A DNA stretch of 64,000 bases from Pedobacter chinensis. Lineage in GTDB: Bacteria; Bacteroidota; Bacteroidia; Sphingobacteriales; Sphingobacteriaceae. The position numbers were made by a program, and so were the translations under genes. The stretch spans positions 1 to 64,000 of the forward strand of contig NZ_QPKV01000013.1 of the NCBI RefSeq assembly GCF_003339865.1. The letters run 5' to 3'. Shown one piece after another: positions 60,400-64,000 of this stretch. The notes under the pieces were generated by a model, which had not been told where the DNA came from, did not search any database, and worked only from the letters and a program-made list of their open reading frames with translations. Positions within the stretch are counted from its first letter, which is position 1. The number at the start of each line of letters is the position of its first letter.

Positions 60400-63300
60400 A
60401 TGAAAAAAAACAGACGTATCTATGCATCGTTGGTTTTCTTTCTGTTGGCCATGTCTGGTTTTGTGGGCTATGCACAAACGAGGGTAACGGGTAAAGTAAC
60501 AGATGAGAACAACCAGCCTTTACCTGGCGTTGTGGTTATGCAAACCAACACCAATAATAAAACTTCTACAGATGGTAATGGGGCTTATGTGTTAACCCTA
60601 CAAGCGGGTTCAGCCCAAACTTTAACATTTAATTATATCGGTTATGATGCAGTTACTTTAAATCCGAATGGAGGAAATTTAAATATTGCATTAAAACCTT
60701 CATCTCAATCTTTGAATGATGTTGTGGTGGTTGGTTACACCACACAAAGGAAAGCCTCAATTACGGGTTCCGTTGCGCAGGTAGATATGAATGATTTGCA
60801 AAAAACCAGAATTGTTGATGTTGCGCAGGCGCTACAAGGGCAGGTTGCCGGTGTTTTCGTAGCGGCTAATACAGGTGCGCCCGGAGATGGAATCAAACTC
60901 AGAATAAGAGGCGAGGGAACATTAGGCAATAATGACGTACTGTATGTGATAGATGGAGTACCCACACGTGATATTTCATTTCTGAACCAAAGCGATGTAA
61001 AATCGATGACGGTATTGAAAGATGCTGCTGCCGGAGCAATCTACGGTTCGCGTGCGGCTAACGGTGTTGTGGTAATTACGACAATTAGCGGCAGCAAGGG
61101 GAAAGCAAATATTAACGTAGAATACTTTTCAGGGTTTCATCAGACCACTAATTTACCAAAAATGCTCAATGCTGATCAGTATTTAACGGTTAAAGACAGG
61201 GCATGGCACAATACATTAGGCAATGCAGCCAATGCGGTTAGTCCTTATCAGGCAGCAAGAAGCAGAACGGATTTAGCCGATACAGATTGGTTAAATGAAT
61301 TGTTCGAAACCGGGAAATCCAAAAACCTTCAGGCATCAGTAAATGGTGGTTCAGATAATGTTCAGTACTTAATCTCAACAGGATATTACAAACAAGATGG
61401 TATTGTGGTTCAGGATCACGATGGTTATGAGCGTTTTAATTTCAGAACCAATGTGAATGCCAATGTTACCGACCGTTTTAAAGTAGGAACAAATCTGCAA
61501 TTAAGCTTTGCAAAGCAAGATAAATTATCATCAAGTGGTGATGTTCCAGGTGTAATTCGTCATGCTTTATTGCGCCCACCCGTTTTAGGTGTTTATAAAA
61601 GTGTTACTGATCCTACTTATTCTGCATCAAATCCTTACACCGATTTACCTTTTTATACAGGTAATAATAATGGGTGGGATAAGAATTTTGAATTCAGTTC
61701 AAATCCAATTGCTATTGTTAACTTTACTAATGATAAGCGTAAAAACTTCCAGACTTTTGGAAATCTTTATGCAGAATATGCGTTTTTAAGCGATAAATCT
61801 CTAACCTTCAGATCCAGTGTTGGTGTAGATATCAGCTTTTCTCACAATAAAAACTTCGCTCAGAATTATGGCGATGATAATGATAACAATCCGGATGAAC
61901 TTTATCCAGGAATGGGGAGAAATAATAAACCCAATAATTTAGATGAGAACAGGGGAGAAGTAATGAACTTCACTTTTACCAACACTCTAAATTACGTGAA
62001 AAGCTTTGCTGAAAAACATAATGTGAATTTCTTACTGGGTGCTGAGAACATTTCAAGTAAATCATCAGCAATTGGTGGCAGCCGGCAGAATTTCGATAAA
62101 AGCACTTCAGGATTTCAATATCTTGATTACGGAAGCCTGACCAATATTTATAATTCAGGTTCAGCAAGTGAATTCAATCTTGTATCATTTTTCGGAAGTG
62201 GAACCTACAATTTCGACAATAAATATTTCGCTACCGCAACATTAAGAGCTGATGGTTCATCCCGCTTTGGGCCGACTAACAAATGGGGTTATTTCCCTTC
62301 AGCATCTGCCGGATGGATTGTATCAAACGAAACATTTATGAGCAATGTCCAGTGGATTTCTGAATTGAAGTTGAGAGCAAGCTGGGGACAAGCAGGTAAC
62401 CAGGAAATCCCTAATAACACCTACCAAACATTGGTTTCAGAATCTGGAGGCATTGTTAACGTAGTGAGATATGGGAATCCTGATGTAAAATGGGAAACGA
62501 CTACGCAAACCAATTTTGGGATTGACTTTGGTGTGTTAAAAAACCGGCTTTCATTTACAGCTGATTACTTTGTAAAGAAAACGGATGATATTTTGTTAAC
62601 TGTTGGTTTGCCTGCGGTATCGGTTGGTGTTATTGATCGTACGTATGTAAATGCAGGCGAGGTTACCAATAAAGGTTTCGAGTTTGGCTTGAATTTCCAA
62701 AATCGCGAACATGCATTCAAGTATAATGTAAATGCAAACATTGCGACTTTAACAAACAGGGTAAACAAATTGCAGGAGTTTGTTAAAAACATAAACGATG
62801 ATCAAACCCATACCCGAACAGAAGTCGGGCAACCAATCAATTCATATTTTGGTTTGGTTTTCGATGGTATTTATCAAACACCAGCTGAAGTAAGTACTCA
62901 TTTGTATTCTAACGCCAATGGCGCTTTACCAGGAGATATCAGGTTTAAAGATTTAAACGGCGACGGACAAATCAACGCTGATGACAGAACATTCATTGGT
63001 AACCCCGTACCAAAATTAACCTATGGTTTTGCGTTTTCTTCATCATTCAAAAAATTCGATTTCTCCTTCTTATTGCAAGGCGTACAAGGTGTTGATCGTT
63101 ACAATGATTTAAAACAAATCATCAATTTTGATAGCCGGCCGTTTAACTCAATGACTTCAGTTTTAGATAGCTGGAATGGGCCTGGAACAAGCAATACTTT
63201 ACCTCGCCTTACTTTCAACAACAATGGTGGTGGCAACGTATCGAGCGTATTTGTAGAAGATGCATCGTACTTAAGGCTAAAAAATATTGAGGTGGGCTAT

Positions 63301-63474
63301 ACTTTCGATGTGAAAAAAATCGGGGTTAAAAATGTTCGTTTATATGCATCCGGTCAAAACTTATTAACCATAACTGATTACACAGGATTGGACCCTGAAT
63401 CGACATCATTAATTGATAAAGGGACTTACCCGCAGTCAAAAGCATTCATTGTTGGTTTAAAAATTAATTTGTAA
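60400..63474 (+). CDS. SusC/RagA family TonB-linked outer membrane transporter
   Basis: A 1024-residue outer-membrane importer. Signal peptide (IYASLVFFLLAMSGFVGYAQ), N-terminal CarboxypepD_reg-like domain (TRVTGKVTDENNQPLPGVVV, YVLTLQAGS), the TonB-box-like DVVVVGYTTQ, the plug (SITGSVAQVDMNDLQKTRIV, ALQGQVAGVFV, LRIRGEGTLGNNDVLYVIDG) and a 22-strand barrel ending FIVGLKINL. TonB-ExbBD energy drives uptake of an oligosaccharide or glycan fragment with the SusD lid made by the next gene, 20 bp downstream. The size is at the short end for SusC. The glycan is not predictable. Confidence 0.95.
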   Translation: MKKNRRIYASLVFFLLAMSGFVGYAQTRVTGKVTDENNQPLPGVVVMQTNTNNKTSTDGNGAYVLTLQAGSAQTLTFNYIGYDAVTLNPNGGNLNIALKPSSQSLNDVVVVGYTTQRKASITGSVAQVDMNDLQKTRIVDVAQALQGQVAGVFVAANTGAPGDGIKLRIRGEGTLGNNDVLYVIDGVPTRDISFLNQSDVKSMTVLKDAAAGAIYGSRAANGVVVITTISGSKGKANINVEYFSGFHQTTNLPKMLNADQYLTVKDRAWHNTLGNAANAVSPYQAARSRTDLADTDWLNELFETGKSKNLQASVNGGSDNVQYLISTGYYKQDGIVVQDHDGYERFNFRTNVNANVTDRFKVGTNLQLSFAKQDKLSSSGDVPGVIRHALLRPPVLGVYKSVTDPTYSASNPYTDLPFYTGNNNGWDKNFEFSSNPIAIVNFTNDKRKNFQTFGNLYAEYAFLSDKSLTFRSSVGVDISFSHNKNFAQNYGDDNDNNPDELYPGMGRNNKPNNLDENRGEVMNFTFTNTLNYVKSFAEKHNVNFLLGAENISSKSSAIGGSRQNFDKSTSGFQYLDYGSLTNIYNSGSASEFNLVSFFGSGTYNFDNKYFATATLRADGSSRFGPTNKWGYFPSASAGWIVSNETFMSNVQWISELKLRASWGQAGNQEIPNNTYQTLVSESGGIVNVVRYGNPDVKWETTTQTNFGIDFGVLKNRLSFTADYFVKKTDDILLTVGLPAVSVGVIDRTYVNAGEVTNKGFEFGLNFQNREHAFKYNVNANIATLTNRVNKLQEFVKNINDDQTHTRTEVGQPINSYFGLVFDGIYQTPAEVSTHLYSNANGALPGDIRFKDLNGDGQINADDRTFIGNPVPKLTYGFAFSSSFKKFDFSFLLQGVQGVDRYNDLKQIINFDSRPFNSMTSVLDSWNGPGTSNTLPRLTFNNNGGGNVSSVFVEDASYLRLKNIEVGYTFDVKKIGVKNVRLYASGQNLLTITDYTGLDPESTSLIDKGTYPQSKAFIVGLKINL

Positions 63475-63494
63475 ACCTTTTTGCAAAAAGCATT

Positions 63495-64000
63495 ATGAAA
63501 AGAATATTATTGATAAGTGCAATGTTTGGTTTGGTAACATTGGCAGGTTGCAAAAAGCAACTGACTACCGAAGCGATAGGTTTAACAACTTTAGAGCAGG
63601 TAAATACAACACCAACTTTAGGAACGGTAGAAAACTCGGTTAATTCAGCATACCAACTTTTATCCAACCGTTTGAATATTTTGGCACAATGGGATTGGGG
63701 TGGCGGTTTGGTTTTTCAAAATGATCTGGTTATGCAGGATATCGCATCTGATGACATGGAAAAAAAATGGAATCCTGATGGAGATCAGCCATGGATGGAT
63801 GATGTTAATAATTTTACCTTTACCTCAACCAATGGTGGCCCAAACGGACTTTGGAAATACGATTATGAGGGAATTAAAAGATTAAATATCGCCATTGAGC
63901 TGTTAACCAAACCAGATATTGAAGCAATTACAGGCATTACAACAGCACGTAAAAATCAATTATTGGGAGAAGCTTATTTCTTAAGATCTTACTATTATTT
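63495..64000 (+). CDS. SusD/RagB family lipoprotein, 5' part
   Basis: Starts at an ATG 20 bp after susC and runs off the window after 168 codons. The signal and lipobox are MKRILLISAMFGLVTLAGCK (Cys at 19). The following KKQLTTEAIGLTTLEQVNT, ENSVNSAYQLLS, FQNDLVMQDIASDDMEKKW and the end ARKNQLLGEAYFLRSYYY match the SusD_2/SusD-like N-terminal region, the last being the conserved helix-turn A/RxLRAxYY-type motif. It is a surface lipoprotein that binds glycan with the SusC barrel. The full protein (~500 residues) continues beyond position 64000. Confidence 0.92.
   Translation, partial: MKRILLISAMFGLVTLAGCKKQLTTEAIGLTTLEQVNTTPTLGTVENSVNSAYQLLSNRLNILAQWDWGGGLVFQNDLVMQDIASDDMEKKWNPDGDQPWMDDVNNFTFTSTNGGPNGLWKYDYEGIKRLNIAIELLTKPDIEAITGITTARKNQLLGEAYFLRSYYY

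Overview
The window looks like chromosomal DNA of a low-GC Bacteroidota, most likely the Sphingobacteriaceae (Pedobacter-like). The support is the gene content: a hybrid two-component regulator next to SusC/SusD, a type IX secretion C-terminal domain, DUF4295 behind rpmB-rpmG, DUF5606, Porin_10 and other Bacteroidota outer-membrane barrels, and short-leader genes with TAnnTTTG -7 boxes instead of E. coli-type promoters. I see no tRNA, rRNA, CRISPR array, transposase or phage module. The genus is inference from family knowledge; no search was run.

Layout. 1-5.7 kb: a truncated DUF1810 gene, a stand-alone response-regulator receiver, an FAD/NAD(P)-binding oxidoreductase, a DUF4142 lipoprotein, three copies of a ~160-bp palindrome-ended repeat, DUF1543, and a sigma/anti-sigma pair. 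5.9-17 kb: exonuclease III, M42 aminopeptidase, GNAT, MFS exporter, acyl-CoA carboxylase beta subunit, a SulP transporter with a beta-carbonic anhydrase, and pruA. 17.1-18.3 kb: a C/T-rich hairpin-bearing tandem array (~228-bp unit). 18.4-24.8 kb: a TetR-controlled RND efflux operon (tetR-tolC-adaptor-permease) with the same palindromic operator in front of both tetR and tolC. 25.4-31.5 kb: lpxK, purine nucleoside phosphorylase and a putative porin as one run, then an OMP beta-barrel and a secreted protein of the group often labelled asparagine synthetase B. 31.9-38 kb: cyclophilin, DUF5606, a 40-residue membrane peptide, rlmH, a membrane-anchored MutS-like ATPase and a large PKD/T9SS surface protein.

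38.1-49.5 kb: an eight-unit, 11-bp phased repeat between two divergent genes, a GH1 glycosidase, DUF2007, aconitase, a polysaccharide deacetylase, a TolC/adaptor pair, gpsA, and a second cluster of the ~160-bp repeat in inverted orientation. 49.6-53.5 kb (minus strand): rpmB-rpmG-DUF4295, a terminator, then an antitoxin/PIN-toxin pair fused by overlapping stop/start codons to ftsY, followed by rimO. 53.7-64 kb: acetyl-CoA synthetase, a CsbD-like protein and the start of a polysaccharide-utilisation-type locus (hybrid two-component regulator, SusC, partial SusD running off the end).

The points most worth a second look are the toxin-antitoxin cassette that appears to supply the promoter and translational coupling for the essential gene ftsY; the doubled TetR operator; the two inverted clusters of the same palindrome-ended repeat ~45 kb apart; the 11-bp helically phased array; and the overlapping divergent promoters of rlmH and the membrane MutS-like gene. 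Most of the remaining genes are ordinary housekeeping or envelope genes.
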